Shown here in pieces: positions 24,971 through 33,152 of a stretch of 51,099 nucleotides of DNA. Location: assembly GCA_947457545.1 (NCBI GenBank), contig CANGXD010000011.1, forward strand, positions 1 through 51,099. The letters are read 5' to 3'. The stretch is from Gemmatimonadaceae bacterium. Its GTDB lineage: Bacteria > Gemmatimonadota > Gemmatimonadetes > Gemmatimonadales > Gemmatimonadaceae. The notes below the pieces were generated by a model. The model was given only the letters and a program-made list of their open reading frames with translations. It was not told the DNA's origin and searched no databases. Each line of letters starts with the position of its first letter. Position 1 is the stretch's first letter. The position numbers were made by a program, and so were the translations under genes.

Positions 24971-25951
24971 TCACCGGCGCTTGGCGCCCTTCTTTACGGC
25001 CTTCTTTGGGGCGGCCTTTTTGGGCGCTGGCTTGGCCGCCTTCTTGGGCGCGGCCTTTTTGGGTGCTGGCTTGGCGGCCTTCTTGGGGGCCGCCTTCTTG
25101 GGCGCCGGCTTGGCCGCCTTCTTGGGGGCGGCCTTGCTTGGCGCGGCCTTCTTTGGAGCGGGCTTCGCGGCCGCCTTCTTGGGCGCGGCCTTCTTGGCTG
25201 CCTTGGCTGGAGCCTTGGCGGGGGCCTTGGCCGGAGCCTTCGCCGGCGCCGCCTTCTTGTCCGCCTTGGCCGGGGCCTTGGCGGTCTTGGCCGGCGCCTT
25301 CGCCGGAGCCTTGACGGGCGCCGCCTTTACCGGGGCCGCTTTGGCGACGACCGGTTCGGCCTTGGGGGCTTCGGCGACCGCTTCGACCTTTTCCGCCTTC
25401 GGGGCCTTGGGTGCCTTCGGGGCCTTCGGCGCCTTGGGCTCCTTTGGCGCCTTCACCGCCTTGGGCGGCGCGGCGGGCATGTCGTCGTCGCCGATGTCGA
25501 GGTCATCGATCGCGTCGATGGAATCGAGCGAATCGACGGACTCGTCGTCGTCGAGGATGAGATCATCGCCGTCATCTTCGAGCGAGGGCTCGGGGATGTC
25601 GATCTTGGGCTCAGCCTTCGGGGCCTTCGACTTGGGCGCCGGCTTGGGCGCGCCCGGGTTCTTGGGCGGACGGCCGGGACCACGACGCACGATGGGGCGA
25701 CCGAACAGATCGTCCTCGTCGTCCTCGTCGTCGACCATGCCGTCTTCTTCGTACCCGTCGTCGTCCTCGTCGTCGTCGTCGTCCTCGTCGTCGTCCTCGG
25801 CGCTATCCCACAGGGAGTCGCCATCGTCCGACGGAAGGCCGTAGCCGTCGTCATCCTCGTCTTCGTCGTACGACGAGCGTCCGTAGCCCCTCAGATCTTG
25901 CATCTCGTCACCGATCAGATGGAGCTTCTCCAACTCGTCGCCACGCGGCAT
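24971..25951 (-). CDS. Histone H1-like protein with acidic N-terminal half and AT-hook
   Basis: A 326-residue low-complexity protein. Residues about 25-85 are almost all Asp/Glu. A short basic stretch with an AT-hook-like RRGPGRPPK follows (about 88-97), then a second acidic block (about 120-158), and the last ~165 residues repeat Lys/Ala/Pro units such as AKPAPKKAAPKKA, very like the tail of eukaryotic H1 and bacterial AlgP/HctB proteins. The basic tail should bind DNA non-specifically; the acidic part may modulate that or contact another protein (inference). The ATG has AGGAGG 5 nt upstream. The tandem coding repeats are visible as a DNA repeat at 24985-25310. Confidence 0.85.
   Translation of the reverse strand: MPRGDELEKLHLIGDEMQDLRGYGRSSYDEDEDDDGYGLPSDDGDSLWDSAEDDDEDDDDDEDDDGYEEDGMVDDEDDEDDLFGRPIVRRGPGRPPKNPGAPKPAPKSKAPKAEPKIDIPEPSLEDDGDDLILDDDESVDSLDSIDAIDDLDIGDDDMPAAPPKAVKAPKEPKAPKAPKAPKAPKAEKVEAVAEAPKAEPVVAKAAPVKAAPVKAPAKAPAKTAKAPAKADKKAAPAKAPAKAPAKAPAKAAKKAAPKKAAAKPAPKKAAPSKAAPKKAAKPAPKKAAPKKAAKPAPKKAAPKKAAKPAPKKAAPKKAVKKGAKRR
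24985..25310 (-). repeat. Coding tandem repeats of the H1-like tail
   Basis: The DNA encoding the Lys/Ala/Pro tail repeats short units such as CCTTCTTGGG and GGGCGCGGCC with a period of several tens of bases. This makes copy-number change by slippage possible. Confidence 0.6.
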
Positions 25952-26023
25952 GACGCCTCCTCTTCAGGCCTTAAGGAACTCGATAGACGCGCACGCGAAA
26001 GAGTGCACGTATTTCACTTGCTC

Positions 26024-26052
26024 CTAGTACACAGAAGCGGAACCATAGTCAA
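26024..26052 (-). promoter_or_regulatory. Candidate promoter of the H1-like gene
   Basis: On the minus strand TTGACT (complement of 26047-26052) and TACTAG (complement of 26024-26029) are 17 bp apart, giving a start near 26017 and a leader of about 65 nt. The 14-bp repeat element begins only 7 bp upstream of the -35. Confidence 0.4.
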
Positions 26053-26058
26053 GCCCTT

Positions 26059-26461
26059 ACTGCGGTTTGGGTTCCTACGGTAGGGGAACTACGCGAGGGG
26101 AACTACGCGAGGAGACCAACGGGAGGGGAACGACGGGAGGGCGACCACGACCCCGCGACCACGACCCCGCGACCACGACCCCGCGACCACGACCCCGCGA
26201 CCACGACCCCGCGACCACGACCCCGCGACCACGACCCCGCGACCACGACCCCGCGCCCCCGACCCCGCGACCACGACACCGTGACAACGGCCACGACCCA
26301 AACCACGCCTCCGAACCTGCCTCGTTGAGGTCTCGGCAGGAGTCTTCGTCACGGGGTCGTGGGTGTGGCCCGTAGTCGCCCTCCCGTCGTTCCCCTCCCG
26401 TCGTTCCCCTCCCGTTGGTCTCCTCGCGTAGTTCCCCTACCGTAGGAACCCAAACCGCAGT
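26059..26461. repeat. 403-bp element: 87-bp inverted arms around a 14-bp tandem array
   Basis: The left arm (26059-26145) and right arm (26375-26461) are reverse complements over 87 bp apart from swapped copy numbers of two 14-bp units. The left arm has two GGGAACTACGCGAG and one GGGAACGACGGGAG; the right has one and two. Between them lies the array. Apart from the outer edge the left arm itself runs in the same 14-bp register as the array. The right arm touches the final base of the HD-GYP stop codon. Open frames exist on both strands but only because stops are rare in this GC-rich repeat; I call it non-coding. Confidence 0.9.
26143..26282 (+). repeat. 14-bp tandem array (GACCACGACCCCGC units)
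   Basis: Eight perfect copies of GACCACGACCCCGC run from 26143 to 26254, followed by two imperfect copies to 26282 and decayed sequence after that. Since 14 is not a multiple of 3, a gain or loss of one unit shifts any frame read across it. Confidence 0.9.
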
Positions 26462-27591
26462 CAAAGGCGGGGAAGTCCTTCTACTCCGCGCGCAATCACG
26501 ACGGTGAGCGCCTGGTAGACGCGGGGCTCGAGCAGGCGCTCCACCTGGGTGCCGAGGTATTCCAGCGTGGTGCCGGCGCTCATGGGATCGCGGTAGGCGC
26601 GCTTGGAGGTGAGGGCGTCGAAGGCGTCGGCGGCGGTCAGGATGCGGCCGCCGAGGGAGATGTCGGTGCCGGCACGGCCAAAGGGGTAGCCGCCGCCGTC
26701 CCAGTGTTCGTGGTGGTCGCGGATGAAGTGCAGCGCTTCACCCAGGTGATGCAGCGGCTGCAGAATCTCGAGGCCGATTTGCACGTGGTCCTTCACGTGC
26801 GCGAACTCCTCGGCGGTGAGCGGGCCGTTCTTGTTCAGCACCGATTCGCGGATGCCGATCTTGCCCACGTCGTGCAAGCGGCCGGCGGTGTGCACCAGCT
26901 CCACCATGTAATCCGGCTCGCCCAACTCGGCGGCGATCGCGGCGCCCAGTTCGGCGACGCGCTGCGAGTGGCCTCGCAGGTAGAGGTCCTTCGCTTCCAT
27001 GGCGTTGATGAGCGTCTCGGCGACGCTCACGGTCATTTCGCGCAACGCGCCCTTCTCGCGCTCGAGCTGCAACGTCCGCAGCGCAACCTCTTCGCGGATC
27101 ATGCGGTCGACGGCCCGGCGCTCCATGGTGCGCATGCGGCGCAGCATGGCGCGTTCGACCGCCGCCTGCAGATCGGGGAGCTCCACCGGCTTGGTCAGAT
27201 AGTCGAACGCGCCATTGGAGAGCGCCTCGGTGGCGCTGGTGGCGTCGTTGACCGCGGTGAGCATGATGATGCCCAGATCCTGGTCGGCGAGCAGCGCCTT
27301 CGGGACGACTTCGAGGCCGCTCAGGCCCGGCATGCGCAGGTCGCACAGCATGAGCGAGAAGCGCTGGCGTTGCAGCGCCTCGAGCGCGGCGGTGCCGCTC
27401 TCGGCGACTTCGACCTCGAAACCGCGCGTGCGCAGGAAGCGGCTGAGCGCGAGGCGGATAGTGGTTTCGTCGTCGACCACCAGAATGCGCCGTAACGAAT
27501 GGTCGACCGATGCCGCGACGGCCGCTTCGATGGCTTGTACTGGTCCGCTCTGGTGAAGCGATGACAACGAATGGTCCATGGAGATAATCAT
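26461..27591 (-). CDS. HD-GYP response regulator (c-di-GMP phosphodiesterase)
   Basis: A 376-residue protein: a receiver (about 33-150; Asp in LMLCDLRMPG, Lys in YLTKPVE), a coiled linker, and an HD-GYP domain (about 195-376). The HD motif is in GRLHDVGKIGI and the GYP motif in HHEHWDGGGYP, both intact, so it should hydrolyse cyclic di-GMP. Its ATG overlaps the stop of the large kinase upstream by 4 bp (ATGA), which makes that kinase the likely phosphate donor. The stop codon abuts the 14-bp repeat element. A second ATG four codons in is equally possible as start. Confidence 0.95.
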   Translation of the reverse strand: MIISMDHSLSSLHQSGPVQAIEAAVAASVDHSLRRILVVDDETTIRLALSRFLRTRGFEVEVAESGTAALEALQRQRFSLMLCDLRMPGLSGLEVVPKALLADQDLGIIMLTAVNDATSATEALSNGAFDYLTKPVELPDLQAAVERAMLRRMRTMERRAVDRMIREEVALRTLQLEREKGALREMTVSVAETLINAMEAKDLYLRGHSQRVAELGAAIAAELGEPDYMVELVHTAGRLHDVGKIGIRESVLNKNGPLTAEEFAHVKDHVQIGLEILQPLHHLGEALHFIRDHHEHWDGGGYPFGRAGTDISLGGRILTAADAFDALTSKRAYRDPMSAGTTLEYLGTQVERLLEPRVYQALTVVIARGVEGLPRL

Positions 27592-30500
27592 GCGCTGGTC
27601 GCCGGAAGCACGATAGTCACGGTCGTCCCGACGTCGGGTTCCGAATCTACGGCAATGGTACCGCCGTAGGCGTTGATGATGCCGTACGCCACACTCATGC
27701 CGAGTCCGGTGCCTACGCCGGCGGCCTTCGTGCTGTAGAACGGTTCGAACATGCGCCGCCGGATTTCGGCGGTCATGCCGGTCCCGGTATCGATGGCCAT
27801 AATCTGTACCACATCGCCATTGCGTGCCGTTCGCAGGGTGAGCGTACGCTCCACGGTCGTGTGCATGGCATGCTCGGCGTTGCTCACGATATTCAGCAGC
27901 ACCTGCTGCAGCTTCTGCGGGTCGCCGCTCACCAGCGGACGTGAGTCGTCGAGTTCGAGCGAAACGGTGACCTTGGCGTTGCGCAACGGATACGAACGCA
28001 AGCGCACCGTTTGTTCGATGACCGTGTTGATGTCGACCGGGCCGGTCCCGCGTTCGGTTTTGCGCGCAAAGAGCAGCAAGTCGTTGATCACGCCTTTGGC
28101 GCGATCGCTTTCCTGCTTGATGAGCGCGACCGATTCACGCTGCTCGCTGCCGAGTTCTTCTTCGAGGAGAATCTGCGCGAATGCCGAGATGCCGGTGAGG
28201 GGATTGTTGATTTCATGGGCGACACCGGCCACGAGTTCCCCGAGCGCGACCATCTTTTCCGTGTTGCGCAGCTGCTCTTCGAGGCGGCGGTCCTGACTGA
28301 CGTTGCGCACGCTTACGACCTGGCCGAGAATGTCGCCATCGTGACCGGTGAGCGGGCTGACGGTGACGGCGGCCGGAAACTCGGTGCCGTCTTTGCGGCG
28401 GTGTACGTCGTTGGAGAGTTGAATGCCCGACTCGACGACCCCGCTGTCCACCTCCTGCCCCTGCCGTGTGTCTTTCCCCACGACAAGCTGTTCGAAGCGC
28501 ATGTCCATGAGCTCCGCTTGCGACCATTCGTATTCGCGCGCTGCGGCCGGGTTGGCGTAGCGCACCCCGAGCCGGTCGAGAATGAAAATGGGGTGATTGA
28601 TGGTCGTGAGCGCGGTCGCGAGCAGATGTTCACGTTCACGGGCAAGACGCTCTTCTTCGTCGAGCAGCAGGGCATCGAGCGCCAGCGCGAGCGACGAGGA
28701 TAGCCGTTCGAGCGTAATGCGATCGCGGCGCAACAGCGGCGCCTGCTTGGGTGCGGAGACGACCAGGACACCCAGCATGCGGTCGCGGGCGAGCAAGGGC
28801 AGCACGAACGCCCATTCATCAGGGAGCCGTTCGAGCAGCTCGTCGGGGGTGTCGCGGTGTGCCTGCTCACGCATGGACGTGAGCTCCACCGGCTTGCCGT
28901 CGCGTGAGAGTGTGGCGAGTCGGTGCGCGCCACCGGGGTGCCGTCCGCGCAGAATATCGAGTGTGCCGCTGCACGCGATGTACTCCATCACGCCGTCGCG
29001 TGCCCGGGCGACACCGATCGCTTTCCCAATGGAGGGGACGTTGCGATCGAGTACCGCCAACAGCTCGACCGCACCGTCTTCGACGCTGCTGGCTTCGAGC
29101 GTGGCGCGTGCGAGATCGGCAGCGCCCTCGGCGCGTTGCCGCTGCAGGTCTTGCAGCGCGAACAGGCGTGCGGTCTCGACGGCGGTGCCGGCGTGTCGCG
29201 CGATGATCGTGATCAGGTCGAGATCCTGCTTATCGTACGGGCGGGCGGCGGTCGCCAACAACCGAATGACACCGGCGCTGCGATGGCCGAAGCGTACCGC
29301 GGCGCAAATTTCGGTGGATCCCAGCGGCGCATCGACGCCAGCCTCGAGGTGACAGGCCAACCGCGAGATGCCGGTATCCGCCGTCATCCGCGCCAGTGTG
29401 AGATCGGGGAGCGGCGCGAGCTCGCTGCTCACCATGCTGCCGTTTTCGAGACGCACGACGCGCCGGAGTTCGCCGTCGGCGATGGTGAAGATGTCGCAAC
29501 TGCGACTGGGCAACACCTGCTCGACCGCTTCGGCAATGCCATGTGGCAAGTTGTCTTCGCTGGCGAGCTGTGTGAGCTGCTGCTGGGCGCGCGCGAGGAC
29601 GGTGAGGCGATCGGCACGCCGCTCGAGTTCGTCGACGTACATGGTGTTGCGGAACGCCAGCGCAAACTGCGCAGCGATATCACCAAGCAGGCGTTTCTCG
29701 TCGTCGTCGAAGACATGTGCCCCGGCGAAGCGCACCGACAGCAATCCCTGCGGCCACTCCTCGATCATGAGCGGCAACAGCGCGACCGAGAGGACGCCCT
29801 GTTCGCTGAGTGACGCGTAGAGGGCCGCGCTGTCGGGATGGTTCGAGAACTCACTGATGAACACCGGCTCGCCGGCCTGCACCACGTCGCCAAGGGCGGT
29901 GCGCCAGAAGTTCGTGGCGATCGCCTCGACGTTGACGTTGCGCACGCCCCACTGTGTTTCGAAGCGCGCGGTTCTCAGGCGCGGATCCGCCTCGTACACG
30001 GCAAAGCCAACGGCGTGGAGTTCCGTGACCAGGACCGACGCGAGACTCGTGTACAGCGCTTCCCGTGTGGGCGCGTTGGCAAAGGCGCGGGCTGATGCCG
30101 CCAGGATGGCATTGGCGCGTGCGGTGCGCGCGGCGTCCTCGGCGTTGCGCTGCGCTTCCGCGGTGGCGAGGCTGGCTTGCTGCAGGAGTTGCTGCGTGCG
30201 CATGACCACGGCGCCCTGCGCGGCGAGGAACTCCAGCGCCGACAGCTGCTGCTCATCGAAGTGCGCGTTGGCAGGATTGACGGCGACGAGCAGTCCGATG
30301 ACCACATTGTCGAGCAACACGGGGGCGACGGCCAGTTGCCGTACGCCCAGCGGCTCGGCGACGAACTTGAAGATGCGCGGGTCGTTCGGCGCGTCATTCG
30401 TATATTCGGCGCGCCGCTGTTCGATGGCATCGCGGAAGAACGACGGTCCCTGCTTGAGCGGGAGCCGCTGCCCGTTGAAGACCTTGGTGGTCCCGCTCGG

Positions 30501-30809
30501 CGCGAGCACTTCGTAGTGTTCGGTGTCGACGAGCCGCAGGACGGCGGTCCCTTCGGCAGCGAAGATGGCGCGAGCCGTGTCGGCAAGATGCGCGAAGAGC
30601 TGCGCGTCGGTGAGCTGCTGCTCGGCCAGATCACGCGCAAAGCGTGTCAGGAGCGAGAGCACCGAGGGCGACGTGTCAGATGGGGCGCTGCTGCTGGTGA
30701 CCGGTGTATCGATCACAGTCACGGTCTGCCTGCCCTTGGGACACAGCGCCCGCATCATCGCTGGGCGAAAAAGGGGCAGACACCGAGGGAACGGCGCCCA
30801 CCCCTTCAC
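27588..30809 (-). CDS. Large multi-GAF/PAS sensor histidine kinase
   Basis: A kinase of up to 1073 residues. From the N-terminus I see several GAF-like domains (about 60-205, 235-390, 405-560 and possibly 570-725), a PAS domain (about 735-850, with FILDRLGVRYANPAAAREYEW), HisKA with His865 in GVAHEINNPLTG, and a HATPase_c domain (LQQVLLNIVSNAEHAM, then GTGLGMSVAYGI). No membrane helix is evident. The N-terminal 30-50 residues are of doubtful extent; the listed GTG is the longest option and an ATG near 30758 is an alternative. It probably drives the HD-GYP regulator, coupled by ATGA. Confidence 0.92.
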   Translation of the reverse strand: MKGWAPFPRCLPLFRPAMMRALCPKGRQTVTVIDTPVTSSSAPSDTSPSVLSLLTRFARDLAEQQLTDAQLFAHLADTARAIFAAEGTAVLRLVDTEHYEVLAPSGTTKVFNGQRLPLKQGPSFFRDAIEQRRAEYTNDAPNDPRIFKFVAEPLGVRQLAVAPVLLDNVVIGLLVAVNPANAHFDEQQLSALEFLAAQGAVVMRTQQLLQQASLATAEAQRNAEDAARTARANAILAASARAFANAPTREALYTSLASVLVTELHAVGFAVYEADPRLRTARFETQWGVRNVNVEAIATNFWRTALGDVVQAGEPVFISEFSNHPDSAALYASLSEQGVLSVALLPLMIEEWPQGLLSVRFAGAHVFDDDEKRLLGDIAAQFALAFRNTMYVDELERRADRLTVLARAQQQLTQLASEDNLPHGIAEAVEQVLPSRSCDIFTIADGELRRVVRLENGSMVSSELAPLPDLTLARMTADTGISRLACHLEAGVDAPLGSTEICAAVRFGHRSAGVIRLLATAARPYDKQDLDLITIIARHAGTAVETARLFALQDLQRQRAEGAADLARATLEASSVEDGAVELLAVLDRNVPSIGKAIGVARARDGVMEYIACSGTLDILRGRHPGGAHRLATLSRDGKPVELTSMREQAHRDTPDELLERLPDEWAFVLPLLARDRMLGVLVVSAPKQAPLLRRDRITLERLSSSLALALDALLLDEEERLAREREHLLATALTTINHPIFILDRLGVRYANPAAAREYEWSQAELMDMRFEQLVVGKDTRQGQEVDSGVVESGIQLSNDVHRRKDGTEFPAAVTVSPLTGHDGDILGQVVSVRNVSQDRRLEEQLRNTEKMVALGELVAGVAHEINNPLTGISAFAQILLEEELGSEQRESVALIKQESDRAKGVINDLLLFARKTERGTGPVDINTVIEQTVRLRSYPLRNAKVTVSLELDDSRPLVSGDPQKLQQVLLNIVSNAEHAMHTTVERTLTLRTARNGDVVQIMAIDTGTGMTAEIRRRMFEPFYSTKAAGVGTGLGMSVAYGIINAYGGTIAVDSEPDVGTTVTIVLPATSA

Positions 30810-30897
30810 TTAGCGTACCACCAATCGGTGCGAGTGGCAATCAGGGGATCGCTGATGGCCGGGCGTTCATGTGGCGACCGGCGATCCCGGGGTACCG

Positions 30898-31674
30898 TTA
30901 CTTCTTCTGCGCGTCGGCGACGGCGCGGTCGATTTCCGCCCGGTGGACCTGATAGTCCTCCAGTTGGCTCGCGAGCTGCGGGGCGAGCGCCTTGAGGAGT
31001 CGGGCGTCGAACTTGCGCGCGGAGCTCTCGTCGTTGGTGAGACGGGCCGCCCGGGCGGCGAGGAGGAGGCCGAGGAGGTTGTCCGGCTGGCTCTGCAGAA
31101 TGGTGTCGGCCTGCGCCTTGGCCACGACTGGCGTGTTGGTCACTTCGGCAATGCGGCCGTAGTGATAGCGCTCGTCGGCCGTGGGGCTTTCGAGCATTTC
31201 ATGCGAGGCCAGCGCCATGGGGGCGAAGAAGGCGACCGAGTCGACCTTGCCGAACTCCGCGTATTCCATAATGCGGGTGTACAGGCGGTTCGCGCGCTCG
31301 CTGGGGGTGAGATTGGCGATGTTGGGCGCGGCCCCGCCACCCGCTCCGCCGGCGAACGGCGCGCCCTGCGGCGCGGCAGCCGGGCCGTCGATGGCCTGAG
31401 TGGGGAGGGAGTTGGCCGACCCGTCGATGGCCGAGCCCTTCGCGGAGCCAAAGTTCTTGCCGGCGACCATGGCAATGAGCGCCAGGAGCGCGACGAACGC
31501 CACCCCCCACGGGAGTACGGCGGCGACGCCACCTGGCTGGGCGGTCTTCGCGGTGACGGGCAGGCCTTGGCCGAGTGGGGTGCCACAGCGATGGCAGAAG
31601 CGGGCGCCGGCTGACAGCGCGGCGCCACAGGCGGCGCAGAACCCAGCGCCGGCGGAAGTATTCGGAGGAGTCAT
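30898..31674 (-). CDS. Membrane-anchored zinc-ribbon protein
   Basis: A 258-residue protein. Residues 13-30 form a zinc ribbon with Cys13, Cys16, Cys27 and Cys30 (CAACGAAL and FCHRCG). One hydrophobic helix lies at about 48-70 (VLPWGVAFVALLALIAMVAG), then an Ala/Gly/Pro linker, then a helical region of about 120 residues that looks TPR-like (YHYGRIAEVTNTPVVAKAQA, LLGLLLAARAARLTN). Function unknown. The start is only 27 bp from the divergent glnA start. Confidence 0.82.
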   Translation of the reverse strand: MTPPNTSAGAGFCAACGAALSAGARFCHRCGTPLGQGLPVTAKTAQPGGVAAVLPWGVAFVALLALIAMVAGKNFGSAKGSAIDGSANSLPTQAIDGPAAAPQGAPFAGGAGGGAAPNIANLTPSERANRLYTRIMEYAEFGKVDSVAFFAPMALASHEMLESPTADERYHYGRIAEVTNTPVVAKAQADTILQSQPDNLLGLLLAARAARLTNDESSARKFDARLLKALAPQLASQLEDYQVHRAEIDRAVADAQKK

Positions 31675-31701
31675 GTGCGTTGAAAGTTAGTACCTTATGG
31701 C

Positions 31702-33069
31702 ATGGCCACGCCAAGCCGTTCCCTCGTCCCCACCAACCTGTCCGGTGCGACCGCCGCGGACATCCTCGAACTGGCCGAAGCGCAGCAGGTGCGCTTTCTG
31801 CGGCTCCAGTTCACCGATATCCTCGGCGTCATCAAGAACGTGGAAATCCCCAGTTCGCAATTCCGAAAGGCGTTGCAGGGGGACATCATGTTCGACGGCT
31901 CGAGCATCGCCGGCTTCGTGCGGGTGGAAGAGTCGGATATGCTGCTCGCCCCCGATCTGAGCACGTTTCAGATATTTCCGTGGGGCGACCCGTCGGCTCG
32001 TGTGGGCCGTCTGATCTGCGACATCAACATGCCCGACGGCACGCCGTTCCATGGCGACCCACGCGGGGTGCTCAAGCGGCAGCTGGCGCGGGCCGCCGAG
32101 CAGGGCTTCGTGATGAACGCCGGTATGGAAGCCGAGTTTTTCCTTTTCAAGCCCACCGAAGACGGGCGTCCGGCCACGCATACGCATGACGTGGGGGGCT
32201 ACTTCGATCTGGCGCCCATGGACCTTGGCGAAGATGCCCGCCGGGCGATCGTCGATGCGCTGGAGCAGATGGGCTTCGAAGTGGAAGCGTCGCACCACGA
32301 AGTGGCGCACGGCCAGCACGAAATCGACTTCCGCTATGCGGATGCGCTGAAGACGGCCGACAACATCGCGACGTTCCGGTTTGTCGTGAAGCAGGTGGCG
32401 CGCCAGTTCGGACTGATCGCGTCGTTCATGCCCAAGCCGGTCTTCGGACAGAATGGCAGCGGCATGCACACACACCAGAGTCTGTTCCGCAATCATCAGA
32501 ATGCGTTCTGGGATCCGTCGGGCGACTGGGGGCTGAGCAAGACGGCGCTGCACTACATTGGCGGCTTGCTCAAGCATGCGCGCGGGATGACCGCGGTCAC
32601 GAACCCGCTCGTGAACAGCTATAAGCGGTTGGTGCCGGGGTTCGAGGCGCCGGTGAATGTCGCGTGGAGTATGCGCAACCGTTCGCCGATGATCCGGGTG
32701 CCGGAGCGGCGCGGCTCGGGAACACGGCTGGAACTGCGTACTCCCGATCCGGCGGCCAATCCGTATCTGGCGTTGACGGTGATGCTCGCGGCCGGCCTCG
32801 ATGGATTGTCCACCGAAGCGGATTGGCGCGAACCGATCAATACGAACATCTGGGAGATGTCGTATCGCGAGCGCCGCCGTTTGCGCGTGGACGATCTGCC
32901 GCAGTCGCTGCACGACGCCTGTGACGAGCTGGAGAAGGACGAAGTGATCTGCGACGCATTGGGTGAGCACATCACGCAGCAGTTTCTCGCCGCCAAGCGG
33001 GCGGAGTGGAACGAGTACAACCAGCGGGTCACGCAGTGGGAGTTGGATCAGTACCTGGCGCGGTACTGA
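31702..33069 (+). CDS. glnA: Glutamine synthetase, type I
   Basis: A 455-residue GSI that makes glutamine from glutamate, ammonia and ATP. Signatures include the beta-Grasp start DILGVIKNVEIP, FDGSSIAGFV, the metal-binding EAEFFLF, the NGSGMHTHQSLF active site, and the RRGSGTRLELRTPDPAANPYL end. At this length, and with no NLYDLPPEE-like adenylylation loop that I can see, it resembles the shorter GSI-alpha type (Bacillus, Thermotoga) controlled by feedback, not by adenylylation (inference). The ATG has an in-frame neighbour ATG 5 bp upstream in another frame. It is transcribed divergently from the zinc-ribbon gene. Confidence 0.97.
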   Translation: MATPSRSLVPTNLSGATAADILELAEAQQVRFLRLQFTDILGVIKNVEIPSSQFRKALQGDIMFDGSSIAGFVRVEESDMLLAPDLSTFQIFPWGDPSARVGRLICDINMPDGTPFHGDPRGVLKRQLARAAEQGFVMNAGMEAEFFLFKPTEDGRPATHTHDVGGYFDLAPMDLGEDARRAIVDALEQMGFEVEASHHEVAHGQHEIDFRYADALKTADNIATFRFVVKQVARQFGLIASFMPKPVFGQNGSGMHTHQSLFRNHQNAFWDPSGDWGLSKTALHYIGGLLKHARGMTAVTNPLVNSYKRLVPGFEAPVNVAWSMRNRSPMIRVPERRGSGTRLELRTPDPAANPYLALTVMLAAGLDGLSTEADWREPINTNIWEMSYRERRRLRVDDLPQSLHDACDELEKDEVICDALGEHITQQFLAAKRAEWNEYNQRVTQWELDQYLARY

Positions 33070-33152
33070 GCGAACGTTTGGTCTGGTTTCGTAGTATTCA
33101 GCAGGTGCAGCTGCCGGCAGTCGGTAGCCGTTTTCGTCAGACTGGAGTCAGC

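Noticed and set aside
22837..25314. An 825-codon plus-strand frame opposite the NtrC, kinase and H1-like genes
   Set aside because: A shadow frame in high-GC DNA; the minus-strand genes have complete domains.
26067..26464. Open frames on both strands across the 14-bp element (about 100-130 codons), one starting TTG across the HD-GYP stop
   Set aside because: Stops are rare in this repeat on either strand, the 14-bp period breaks frames, and the inverted arms give the same peptide from both directions; no ribosome binding site.
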